The notes beneath the pieces are model-generated. The model ran no database searches. It saw nothing but the letters and a program-made list of their open reading frames with translations, and was not told the origin of the DNA. The position numbers and the translations under genes are program-made. From Prorocentrum cordatum (taxonomy: Eukaryota > Sar > Dinophyceae > Prorocentrales > Prorocentraceae): a stretch of 64,000 bases of DNA. Below, piece by piece: positions 1 to 8,131 of this stretch (position 1 is the first letter of the stretch; each line of letters begins with the position of its first letter). Location of the stretch: positions 1 through 64,000 of the forward strand of contig CAUYUJ010012102.1 of NCBI GenBank assembly GCA_963575745.1. Reading direction: 5' to 3'.

Positions 1-631
1 TTGTCTAGGATTAGCCTCATCTCGTGTTCCTTCGCATGGTACCACCGTAGGTGAATTTACGGAGTTCCTTTTTAACTACATGAGGTTCGTGACTACGGAG
101 ATTTTGCAGACTGTGTTGGATGTCAAATCTCGTCCAGTCGGGCAGTCGTGGAGCCCCCGAGCCGGTTGAGGCAAGAGGGTTCCTTGTAGCTCTCCGCAGT
201 CCGTCTCCTTCGTCAACTGCATCTGGTGGTGGTGGTACGCCTTGTAGGCGGCCGCGGCGGGCCGCTACCTGTGGCGGCTCGCAGGAAGACGCGGAAGGCG
301 TGTTTCCACGCTCGGGCGCGTCTCGCAGGATGTCGCAACTGCTGGCGCCAGATGTAGGATCAGTGTTCCCAAAGGCCCGTGGTCGTGGTGGCCTGGCGTG
401 AGCGCCTTGACGGCCACCCGATGCGGAAGCTTGGCCCTCCCCAGGTTTGGGTAAGGGTTTCCACCAAGCTGGCGCATTCTTGCCCTCGGGATCATGATCA
501 TCTGGGAGTTTGAACGGCTCAGCAAAACGACACTTGCCGGGTTCAGTATCCAGTTGGTTCTTAACACCCTTGCTTCTCGTAAGGTCCCTTTGGTATGCAG
601 GACATGGCCAATGTACAGAGATAGAGTCATG
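1..631 (-). pseudogene. Degenerate continuation of the retroelement towards integrase
   Basis: Minus-strand frames are short here. The only clear family mark is a GNRA-type hairpin at 298-311 (GCGTG / CACGC around GAAA on the sense strand), out of phase with the longest local frame (265-684). No integrase signature is visible before the window edge. Confidence 0.3.
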
Positions 632-859
632 CTACTTACACTGTGTAGGGTCCCTGTTGTGGCTAGGACTGTCCTTTCGGACATTGTCGATGCATGCTGG
701 GCATGTAGCCACTTTTGGGATGATACGATCGCCGATGCGTCTCATATCTTCTCCTGGTTCAGCTTGATCAGGAAGGTCAGCAGGGTAAGCATACGCAGTA
801 CGTGTAGGCGCGTCTCCGCGCGTGGTGTCAATGGCTTTCGCCAAATAGACGGCTTCCAC
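632..859 (-). CDS. CX2CX10HX6C zinc-motif segment
   Basis: A frame of 75 residues ending in CPACIDNVRKDSPSHNRDPTQC, that is CX2CX10HX6C. The copy at 36.6-36.9 kb has the same cysteine/histidine spacing in CLACAENVNMQYPSHDRNPKHC, so the pattern is conserved across two element copies despite many other changes; this argues for a metal site under selection when the elements were active. A hairpin at 808-821 reads RGDAP. Confidence 0.5.
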   Translation of the reverse strand: MEAVYLAKAIDTTRGDAPTRTAYAYPADLPDQAEPGEDMRRIGDRIIPKVATCPACIDNVRKDSPSHNRDPTQCK

Positions 860-874
860 AAAGGCAGACTGCAG

Positions 875-1867
875 TCATCGAATGTATTTTTGTGCCAGTG
901 AAAGCTCTCTGTTGCACGGTTGTGCGTGCACATGCTGACCGTTGCATTTGAGTCGCTCAAAGGGTTTAAGAATCGTCTCGTCGTTGCTGGTGATATTTGT
1001 CGGCTTCTTGATATAGTCACCAGCCGTATCTTTAAGTCCCGTCGCGCATGGATCAATGCGTACGGTTGTAATCTGTGGTCGGTTGGCAAGTTCTTTCCAT
1101 GGGGAAATCTCATCCACCCATGTTCCTGTGGGTTGTTCGCGCATAAACCACCTCCGTGCGTTATCTTGAGTAACAGCAATTTTGCCACAATAAGTGATGT
1201 GTGGCAAATCTTCTTTATGATGCTGTTCCCAAGTATTCTGATTGACTTTGTAGTTGTAGTAGGATGGTGGTCCTGTGGTGCGGCAACTGGGCTGTAGTGT
1301 GGCAACTCGTGCGTAGCATATTGCGAAGTAGTGATCTACAGCTCGCTGCACCGAGGGATCTCCCAGGTCGACGCATGTAGTCTTGTCTAAGTTGCCTCCA
1401 GAGGAGAGACCCCTTGAGAAGGCAAGCTCTGCAACGCCACCCTCGCCTCCACAAAGCTCCAACATATCCACGCAGTTATTGTGACCATAGCATAGAGTAG
1501 CTACTATGCTATATATGTCAGCGCGTGTGTCGGACATAGATGTGGGGAGGGTAAGGAACAGGTCATCATCCTCATCGGAGCTTATCAGCTCAACAGGGAC
1601 GTCAGTGCTCCAGGTCACCATGAGATCCTGTCCGAGTCCCGACAAGTCGTCACCGCAATCGTCGTTTCCGTCTTCAACGTGCTTTTTAATGCGGCGAGGC
1701 TTGATGCCTGCTTCCCTTTCGGCTTTGAGCCCTTCCTTCTTTCTGTTTGATACGCGACTCCGTAGGTGAGACTTGCTCGTCTTGTTCACCGGTCTGCGTG
1801 CCCATCGTCGTTGTTGAGTGGGTGCATGCGTCAATCGCCAGAGTCGGGAGGGGGGAAGGACAGTCAT
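875..1867 (-). CDS. Methyltransferase-like domain of the retroelement
   Basis: 330 residues. The first 100 are basic linker and acidic patches. From residue 125 a compact domain reads VDMLELCGGEGGVAELAF, resembling the glycine-rich AdoMet-binding loop of class I methyltransferases, then CVDLGDPSVQ, a CRTTGPPSYYN segment and RWFMREQPTGTWVDEISPW. A closely similar segment (MREQAVGTWVDQIPPW) recurs in the related copy at 37.0-37.2 kb, so the domain belongs to the element family. Whether it binds AdoMet or has lost catalysis cannot be told; the usual acidic and PC motifs are not clear. It lies where integrase would follow next on the minus strand. Confidence 0.5.
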   Translation of the reverse strand: MTVLPPSRLWRLTHAPTQQRRWARRPVNKTSKSHLRSRVSNRKKEGLKAEREAGIKPRRIKKHVEDGNDDCGDDLSGLGQDLMVTWSTDVPVELISSDEDDDLFLTLPTSMSDTRADIYSIVATLCYGHNNCVDMLELCGGEGGVAELAFSRGLSSGGNLDKTTCVDLGDPSVQRAVDHYFAICYARVATLQPSCRTTGPPSYYNYKVNQNTWEQHHKEDLPHITYCGKIAVTQDNARRWFMREQPTGTWVDEISPWKELANRPQITTVRIDPCATGLKDTAGDYIKKPTNITSNDETILKPFERLKCNGQHVHAQPCNRELSLAQKYIR

Positions 1868-2078
1868 CTATGATGGCGCGTTTAGGTTTCTGTGGTGATT
1901 GAGTAAGCCCGTTTCCGGGCCAGACCGGTGCCTCGGGTTGCCAGTACAACCGTGTGCTGATGTTGGCAACCCCTGCAGGTAGTGGTGCATGCCAATCATA
2001 CCCTGTTGGTTGATCAGCTACTGCAATATCCTGAATAACCGTATTGGTATCCAGGTTAGTTGTTACGTCGGATAACAT
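1686..2078 (-). CDS. Polyprotein fragment before the methyltransferase-like domain
   Basis: About 130 residues, unrecognised, Thr- and Pro-rich. The hairpin at 1907-1920 reads PGNGL in this frame, again the usual phase. The following domain overlaps it by 180 nt in a different frame, so a frame break lies between 1686 and 1867. Treated as part of the same broken polyprotein. Confidence 0.35.
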   Translation of the reverse strand: MLSDVTTNLDTNTVIQDIAVADQPTGYDWHAPLPAGVANISTRLYWQPEAPVWPGNGLTQSPQKPKRAIIDDCPSPLPTLAIDACTHSTTTMGTQTGEQDEQVSPTESRIKQKEGRAQSRKGSRHQASPH

Positions 2079-2150
2079 CAGACCATTTCGGTCCTCCTTT
2101 GTTGGTCGTCACATAGTGATGGATGTTGTGGTCCGTACGTGTATAGGTGT

Positions 2151-2387
2151 TCAGGATATCGGCACGTTTCCGTGCGTGGTGTTGCTTCCCAGGATTTTGT
2201 CGTTGAGGTGACGGATGAGTGTGATGCGTGTCTGAGCTCGCCATTCGGCATGTCGTACCGTTTGGCCGTACCAATCCAACACATGTTGTGGCATCGCCAC
2301 TTTGCACGTACATGCCCACAATTTCGAGCTGATCGGTATTGATGTTGCTACCTGCATATGTGTCCCACTCGGTGTATTGTCTTGCAT
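2151..2387 (-). CDS. Polyprotein fragment, same frame
   Basis: 78 residues, ATG start, same frame as the two ORFs before it. KLWACTCKVAMPQHVLDWYGQTV followed by a helical Arg-rich stretch. It is unrecognised alone; it occupies the place between protease and methyltransferase-like domain. The hairpin at 2162-2175 is read as HGNVP in this frame, which supports this frame as the original one. The frame ends just after the hairpin. Confidence 0.35.
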   Translation of the reverse strand: MQDNTPSGTHMQVATSIPISSKLWACTCKVAMPQHVLDWYGQTVRHAEWRAQTRITLIRHLNDKILGSNTTHGNVPIS

Positions 2388-2456
2388 ATTATAAACCTAA
2401 TACCGAAATGACACAACCGCATCCGTATCACTGTCAACTTAAGATCTTCCAGAGTG

Positions 2457-2825
2457 TCACGTACTGGGGATAACTTCCAAACATATCCTGGGGGTCCAAA
2501 CATTATGATTTTCATACGGAGCTTCCTGGCTTTTTATCAAAAGGTTTTGAATGCGAGACCAGTGTGGGGCCACTCTTTTTCCTGGGGTTCGCGCATACCA
2601 GTCACCCGGGGTACTAACCCATATTAGAGTGTAGTCTCCACTGATCACCGCACCCAGGTAATCTGTGCCCACAGTCGTCATTAGCTCGTTGTGGGAAATA
2701 CGATCACAGATATAACCTCGGGTGCGGAGGTCGGCGCAAGCCTCTCTCGTATCTTCAATGACAAAAGCTCTTTTACTAAGGCAGGTTGCCCCGCTGTCCT
2801 TGTTACCCCCTGGCCTTTCGGCCAT
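2457..2825 (-). CDS. Short ORF after the protease, start codon inside a hairpin
   Basis: 122 residues beginning MAERPGG, nearly the same start as the protease ORF (MAEGRPG). The ATG lies in a perfect TGGCC-GAAA-GGCCA hairpin at 2811-2824. The middle (TTVGTDYLGAVISGDYTLIWVSTPGDWY) looks like an alpha/beta fold fragment but no family was recognised. Same frame as the protease and separated by only 40 nt, so it may be reached by re-initiation or be part of one broken polyprotein. Confidence 0.4.
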   Translation of the reverse strand: MAERPGGNKDSGATCLSKRAFVIEDTREACADLRTRGYICDRISHNELMTTVGTDYLGAVISGDYTLIWVSTPGDWYARTPGKRVAPHWSRIQNLLIKSQEAPYENHNVWTPRICLEVIPST

Positions 2826-2864
2826 CAGGCAAGACGACCAGGGGGCAGCGTCGCCCTGCCATCT

Positions 2865-3926
2865 TCAAGATAAAGAAGATGCGCCTGCAACGTCTGCCAG
2901 CATCTGGGCTTCCCTCATATGCTGGAGCTCAGCACTGCAGCGCGCTGTGGCCTCAGAGGCGGATTGCTCCGCAAACGTAGCCAGCATAAATGGATTATCC
3001 ATCAGCTGCTGCAATGGGCCTTTAGACCTAGCGTCGTTGACCGTCTGCAGCTCATGATTCGCGTACCCCATCACTATCTTCCGGCGAGACCGTACAGCAC
3101 CCATGGGTACACGTCCACCATGCTGGGCCAGTGTCCTGGCTACGAAGCAATCGAACGTCTCCAGATCGTCGACGCTGTCGCCTCTCATCGTCGCTTTGGC
3201 GAGCGTCTCCAGCAACCCCTGAGGCAGGTTTCCCTGCAATTGTTCGCGCTCTTGCGCAGGGGTCGGCTCGCCTGTCAGCACCGTCTGAAACGATGTGCTG
3301 CTTGCGCTCGAGGCGGGTTGCCCCGCAGCTCCGAATCGATCACACCTGATTGACAAATGCCCTGATGGCAACTTCGTTGTCGGCATGATCTTGGAGCCCT
3401 CGGGGAGTTCCATCTTGACCTGCCCCTTCCCAGAGAATATCAGCTTCTCCTGGCCTCGTTCGAGCACAATAATAGTGCGCTTGTCCTGCGTGCTGTCGAG
3501 GCCCAGGATAGCCGGCAGGTCTTTGCCACAGCCTGACACAATATTCGTCTTGTACGAGTCGAGCTGGGTCGAACCCTGATACTCGCAGGCAATGCTGAAG
3601 GTGCCCACGGTATCAGCTGGGGCCGACCCCTCGCCCACCCCATTGATGTTCAAACGAGAACGGGGTTCAAACGTGCAAGAACGACCATGCGCCTCAGCAG
3701 CCTGGACAAACTTGCGGCTCGTGTTTTCTCCCATTATGTTGATCTTCGAGCCTACATCGATGAGGATAGACTTTCCACCATCCTCCAGAAAGGTCTTACT
3801 AGGCTGCTTGATGTGCACAGTTTCTGAAGTGCCAGCTGGGCTGTCTGGCGGGTTTCCCCGCAATTCAGTCGCACTCCCTGGCGGGTTTCCCCGCATTGTG
3901 CTGGCACCTGGCCTGCCTTCGGCCAT
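2865..3926 (-). CDS. Retropepsin-like aspartic protease ORF with altered active-site triplet
   Basis: 353 residues, ATG start (MAEGRPG). Residues about 50-215 look like a retroviral-type aspartic protease: the strand ILIDVGSKINIMG where the family has D-T/S-G, later the LPAILGLDS segment typical of the second conserved region, then a stretch of beta-type sequence. The triplet here reads Asp-Val-Gly (codons GAT GTA GGC), so the usual Thr/Ser that supports the catalytic Asp is missing. The protease would normally cut the polyprotein. The C-terminal 120 residues are helical with Ala- and Glu-rich sequence. Hairpins: 3881 and 3848 (RGNPP), 3313 (another phase), 3224 (QGNLP). The next ORF begins 40 nt after its stop. 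Confidence 0.6.
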   Translation of the reverse strand: MAEGRPGASTMRGNPPGSATELRGNPPDSPAGTSETVHIKQPSKTFLEDGGKSILIDVGSKINIMGENTSRKFVQAAEAHGRSCTFEPRSRLNINGVGEGSAPADTVGTFSIACEYQGSTQLDSYKTNIVSGCGKDLPAILGLDSTQDKRTIIVLERGQEKLIFSGKGQVKMELPEGSKIMPTTKLPSGHLSIRCDRFGAAGQPASSASSTSFQTVLTGEPTPAQEREQLQGNLPQGLLETLAKATMRGDSVDDLETFDCFVARTLAQHGGRVPMGAVRSRRKIVMGYANHELQTVNDARSKGPLQQLMDNPFMLATFAEQSASEATARCSAELQHMREAQMLADVAGASSLS

Positions 3927-3941
3927 GCGTGCCAGGTCGAT

Positions 3942-4649
3942 TTACTGGAAGTACGACACGTTCTGAGCTTGAGCGCCCTGCTCCTCCCGCCAGTTGGCAT
4001 ACTCATCACGTGTGCTCGTGTACTGCTCGCGGGTAGTGCGTCTCGTCAGCGTCAAATACGAATGAAGGGCGATGTCCTGCAACCCCTCATTCGTGAGGTG
4101 ATCTCTGTATTGCAACCACTCGTCGAACTCCTTGTTCGTGGCTGAGAGCTCGACGGCCCTGACTGCTGTTGTCGCTGTCGCCACTGAAGAGTCTGAGAGA
4201 TCAAACGAAGCACTCTCAGTCTCAGGATTGTCGGCGCCCAGCATGAACGTGGTGTGCGCGTTGTCCATCTGGGTCTGGAGATGGCGAACACGCAGTTCTC
4301 GCAACTGTTCAGGGTCCAGTGTCAACTCAGCCCCGCCCCCACTCCGGGGAGACATTTGAAGAGCCACCTGTCCGACAGGTGGAGTGTTAGGCAGGTTTCC
4401 CTGCTGAGGCGCCGTCATCGGGATAAGCTGGTCGAAGTATCCCGTCTCCATCGGCGACCTCACCTCCTCCGGCAGGTTTCCCTGCTGCTGGGGCCGAGCT
4501 GTCTGCCTGTCCAGATTCTGGCTGTCATCTCCTCCACCGTGCTCCTCAACTCCCGCAGCTCCCTCGCTGCTTGTTCGGGAGCCTGAGTGTAGGAGCCGGT
4601 CCATGGAAATGGCGACGCTATAATGCCAGGCGCTCGGCAGATAGCACAT
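3942..4649 (-). CDS. Gln/Glu-rich polyprotein segment before the protease
   Basis: About 235 residues in the frame also used by the protease ORF, overlapping the Tpt1/RING frame by 190 nt, so a shift of frame is needed between 4460 and 4649. The C-terminal half is probably helical (LTNEGLQDIALHSYLTLTRRTTREQYTSTRDEYANWREEQ). No known domain. It ends with TAA at 3942, and a new ATG follows 16 nt later in the same frame. Hairpins at 4472 and 4391 both encode QQGNLP. Confidence 0.4.
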   Translation of the reverse strand: MCYLPSAWHYSVAISMDRLLHSGSRTSSEGAAGVEEHGGGDDSQNLDRQTARPQQQGNLPEEVRSPMETGYFDQLIPMTAPQQGNLPNTPPVGQVALQMSPRSGGGAELTLDPEQLRELRVRHLQTQMDNAHTTFMLGADNPETESASFDLSDSSVATATTAVRAVELSATNKEFDEWLQYRDHLTNEGLQDIALHSYLTLTRRTTREQYTSTRDEYANWREEQGAQAQNVSYFQ

Positions 4650-7600
4650 GGTGGTTGCTGAGGGTCTCCTTCACGCTGATTAGCAACATGGCCCACCACA
4701 TTCGAGTTCCAGCACTCCTCGTGGAATAGGTGGTTACACCTCAAGCGGTAGACGCTTTCCCTCGGCTGAAACTCCTCAAGGCATACCGCGCAGGTGTCTT
4801 CCATCCCAGTGTAAACTTCCACATCTGCCGCTCTGGGGTACACCCACCGCTGCCGCTCCAGGACTGTTTCAGAGCCCATGAAAGCAGCCGGAGGATCTCC
4901 TGCGGGAGCCAGTACCTCCGGCGCCACGGCAACCACTGCTGGAGAGACTGCCGTTGCGGAGGCTGCGGGCGTCACAGCGGGCGAGTTTCCTCGCGTAGGT
5001 GAGCCTCTGTTCCTCACGACCTCAAGTGCAGCTGCACGTGCTTGTTCACGTGCGCTCTGCACTGCCTGCCTGCGCCTGAAACACGCCTGTTGAGTCTGGT
5101 ACGTTTGCCTGATGTAGTCTGGCACTCCCCTACTGCCTGATGATATCGAATGGGCAATAGGCTGGACGGCCACCTCTGGCGTTGTCGGTGCAGGCATGAA
5201 GGCCATGTGCGGATACATGGACTGATCACTGCAGCGCACATTCGTGAGGCTATGAAACTGATCCGCCGTCTCGCGAACAAACCTGTTCGGGACTCTAGAC
5301 CCATCAGGGTACAGTGGCGGATCCATGTGTGCAGGCGCTGGCCTCTGGCCCTGGGCCATGCTCGGGTGAGCATTGAAGGCTGGGATGAAGGCTCGTTGCC
5401 GAGCAGGGTCCCGTGGGTTCGGACCTTCTGGTTCCCAAGACCAGGCCGGCCTCCACCTCTGACCACTCGGGTGGGGCAGGTTATGACTCTGCACCTGTTG
5501 CACCGCAGCTGCCACCCTTGCGCGGTAGTCATCAGGCACTCCAGCAACAGTCGTTTGGCCAGCAAAAGGTCGGTGGTGTATTGGAGTGCCGGGCAGGTTT
5601 CCCTGCTGACTCGTTGGCGTGCCGGGTGGCATCATATTCAAGAGGGCTGTGCCATGCTCAGCTCTGGCCGCGGCGATCATCTCCATGAGAGTGCCATTCG
5701 TGGCAGAGCGACCAGGAGTCCCAAGCGGAGACTGTGCTGGTGGCGTCGCCACTGGGGTCATGCCCCTCGGTGTGTGCATGCTATGCGAGGGGCTCCCTGG
5801 CATCTGCTCAAATCGAGCAGGCTCTCCGAAGATGCGGCCGAACGTCTGCGGGCCCCCCTGCGGTTCGGACATATCATTATCATTTCTGAGTCCGTTGACG
5901 GGCAGGTTTCCCTGCATGGCCTGACGATTACGCGTCACCATGGCGGACATGGCTCCCTGGCCAGCGGCCCAGGGGTCTTGCTGGTACAGTCTGTCCGCCA
6001 GCTGTTCCACCTGCTCAGGGTTTAGAGCGGCCGCGATCTGGTCCAGATCTGAGGTGCTAAGGACCTGCCAAGATCTGGCACTAGGCCCTTGGCTTGGAGC
6101 ACGGCTTGGAGCCGCGCTTCCTGCCTCACTCTCATTGATCATAAAGATCTGGTGGACTTCGGGCTGGTTTCCCAGCATGGTGGGGCCGTAGTGGTCCCCA
6201 ACTTCTCTGTGACCATGAACCGTAGGAGGATCATTAGCCTCTTGGTCACGAGACCACTGGTACTTAACACTAGCACTGCCCACATTAGTCCACCTGTTCG
6301 GGGCCGTCATCATGGCGGTGGAGACGCGTGCGGTGCGATCGCCCAGATATTCTGGGTTACGCCATTGTTTACCCGTGGAGAGGTCTTCCACGTGTGAAAT
6401 ATAATACGGCTCAAGGATACCGTCTTTTCCCTCAGATAGAAGAACGCCATTGTCGGACCAGCAAAATTTGATTCCGTCCTTCAGGGCCTGATGCCAGTCC
6501 ACAAAGATGACGAGCTCGGACTCTGGGTCCCATCCACTCTTCACGCCACGACGACGAAGCGTCGGTACAAAGTGGATGCGTGATCGGCCTGACCCTCTCT
6601 TCTTAGTATTGTGTTCTTGGCGACAAGAGAGGCCATACCACATAATGCCTTCAAAGGCTGCCCATCGAGTGCCATGCATGGCAACCTCGGGGTATGGGGC
6701 CGGTATCCCGGCAGGGTTGTCGTGTAGCACAATGTACTTGTACAACGACCAAGGAGCCTCGAGCGTCCACGAGTGCCCTTGCGAGGCACGGACGAAGATG
6801 TCGGATTTGCCAGAATCCCGCACTAAGACCTTGAACTGGAGACGTTGTTTCTCCTCACCGTCTGGCTCGCGGACATGAACGATCGCCATCATGATGGCAG
6901 CCATCTGGTCAAAAGTTCGGCCGTAGAAGGTCTCGGCGATGACTTTGGCCTCATCCTGTTGGGGATTAGACCCGCCCTGTCTCGAACGTCCGTTGTTCCA
7001 CGGAAACTCACGCGCGAGCCCTTCGAGATTAATCCATCCATCATGATCATCGAATGTATTAAGGCCCCACGCGGCATTGTGTGGTCTGTCAGGCGCGTGT
7101 CTGCATATCCTACTGAGGCATTTACTAAGCTGATTGAGGGTATGATTCCTCTTCGGGATAATATTTTCTTGCCTGCAGCGTTCCACGAATGCCTCATCCA
7201 CCGAACGTATCGGTGGAAGCTTCCGCAGGGCAAGTCTGTCATTGATCAAGGCCTGACTCCCACTAGTGAAAGACGTACCCCCTGGGTGGTGCAGCTTATC
7301 CTCGGGCAGGTTTCCCTGCACAGGAGCATCTGTCACCGAAGAGGCTGCGGCTCCTGAGGAGGAGGAAGCTGCAGCTGCAGCGCCTGGCGGGTTCCCCCGC
7401 GGCGTTTCTCGGCTGGCGCTGCCCCTAATCTTAGGCACCCAGGTACCCCTAGACAGAGCACATTCCTCGGACCTCTTGGAGCGTGCCGCCGCAGGCGCGG
7501 CCGGCGTAGGGGTAAACCCTGTACGCTCGAAAGCCTTGGCCTTGCCGGCGATAGATCCGCTACGGCTAGGTGGGCGTCTACGTACCTCCACAGAGTCCTG

Positions 7601-8131
7601 AGGTTGCTGCCTAGGGTCGGGTCTCTGTGCCGGAGTTGCTCTAGTCGGTGATCTTGGCGTTTTAGAACGAGGCACCTCCATCTGCACATCTGACCCAAGC
7701 TCCTCAGAGCGAGCTGTTGTTTTCGGTCTCTCCCCCGAAGGCGTCCTAGGTGCAGGTGTTTCGCTCTTGGCCTTCGGTTGGAGTGGGGGCTTCTTCGCCC
7801 CCTTCATATAGGACTCTTGGGACTCCAGCAGCATGTGGCGAGTTGCCTCGCGGGCGCGTTCCTCTGCTATTCGTTTGCGTTCCTCATCTGCTGCGGCTCG
7901 CTGGGCCCTCTGTTCGTCGTCATTCATCATGTCTGGCTGTTGGGCCTGACTGGAAACGCCGGGCGAGTTTCCTCGCATTCCAGGAAGGCGATAGAGCGCG
8001 TCTTTTTCTTCCTGGGTCATAGGCACCAGTCCTCTCGGAGGCTGAACCTCCTCGGCCTTAGGCCTCATATGAGCCGTGGTTCCGAGACGACGGTTGATCT
8101 CTTCGATCTCTGCTTGTGTCATCGGAACCAA
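4460..8131 (-). CDS. Polyprotein with Tpt1/KptA RNA 2'-phosphotransferase domain and C-terminal RING-H2 finger
   Basis: Open for 1223 residues (no ATG at its upstream end; continues the previous frame). Residues 1-320 are charged and Pro-rich, with LVPMTQ repeated. Residues about 332-570 match the Tpt1/KptA family in order: LSKCLSRICRHAP, then a GWINLEGL segment, VRASQGHSW, MHGTRW...GL, RIHFVP and a LVIFVDWHQALKDGIKFCWSDNGVLL block. Known Tpt1 enzymes use NAD+ to remove a 2'-phosphate left on RNA after tRNA-type splicing, and the Arg and His motifs they need are present. After 500 residues of Pro-, Gln- and Ala-rich sequence a RING-H2 finger follows (residues 1112-1170, CAVC ... CNHLFHEEC ... 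CAIC), typical of E3 ubiquitin ligases. The domains look intact. Enzyme activity in this element is inference. Confidence 0.75.
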   Translation of the reverse strand: MVPMTQAEIEEINRRLGTTAHMRPKAEEVQPPRGLVPMTQEEKDALYRLPGMRGNSPGVSSQAQQPDMMNDDEQRAQRAAADEERKRIAEERAREATRHMLLESQESYMKGAKKPPLQPKAKSETPAPRTPSGERPKTTARSEELGSDVQMEVPRSKTPRSPTRATPAQRPDPRQQPQDSVEVRRRPPSRSGSIAGKAKAFERTGFTPTPAAPAAARSKRSEECALSRGTWVPKIRGSASRETPRGNPPGAAAAASSSSGAAASSVTDAPVQGNLPEDKLHHPGGTSFTSGSQALINDRLALRKLPPIRSVDEAFVERCRQENIIPKRNHTLNQLSKCLSRICRHAPDRPHNAAWGLNTFDDHDGWINLEGLAREFPWNNGRSRQGGSNPQQDEAKVIAETFYGRTFDQMAAIMMAIVHVREPDGEEKQRLQFKVLVRDSGKSDIFVRASQGHSWTLEAPWSLYKYIVLHDNPAGIPAPYPEVAMHGTRWAAFEGIMWYGLSCRQEHNTKKRGSGRSRIHFVPTLRRRGVKSGWDPESELVIFVDWHQALKDGIKFCWSDNGVLLSEGKDGILEPYYISHVEDLSTGKQWRNPEYLGDRTARVSTAMMTAPNRWTNVGSASVKYQWSRDQEANDPPTVHGHREVGDHYGPTMLGNQPEVHQIFMINESEAGSAAPSRAPSQGPSARSWQVLSTSDLDQIAAALNPEQVEQLADRLYQQDPWAAGQGAMSAMVTRNRQAMQGNLPVNGLRNDNDMSEPQGGPQTFGRIFGEPARFEQMPGSPSHSMHTPRGMTPVATPPAQSPLGTPGRSATNGTLMEMIAAARAEHGTALLNMMPPGTPTSQQGNLPGTPIHHRPFAGQTTVAGVPDDYRARVAAAVQQVQSHNLPHPSGQRWRPAWSWEPEGPNPRDPARQRAFIPAFNAHPSMAQGQRPAPAHMDPPLYPDGSRVPNRFVRETADQFHSLTNVRCSDQSMYPHMAFMPAPTTPEVAVQPIAHSISSGSRGVPDYIRQTYQTQQACFRRRQAVQSAREQARAAALEVVRNRGSPTRGNSPAVTPAASATAVSPAVVAVAPEVLAPAGDPPAAFMGSETVLERQRWVYPRAADVEVYTGMEDTCAVCLEEFQPRESVYRLRCNHLFHEECWNSNVVGHVANQREGDPQQPPCAICRAPGIIASPFPWTGSYTQAPEQAARELRELRSTVEEMTARIWTGRQLGPSSRETCRRR

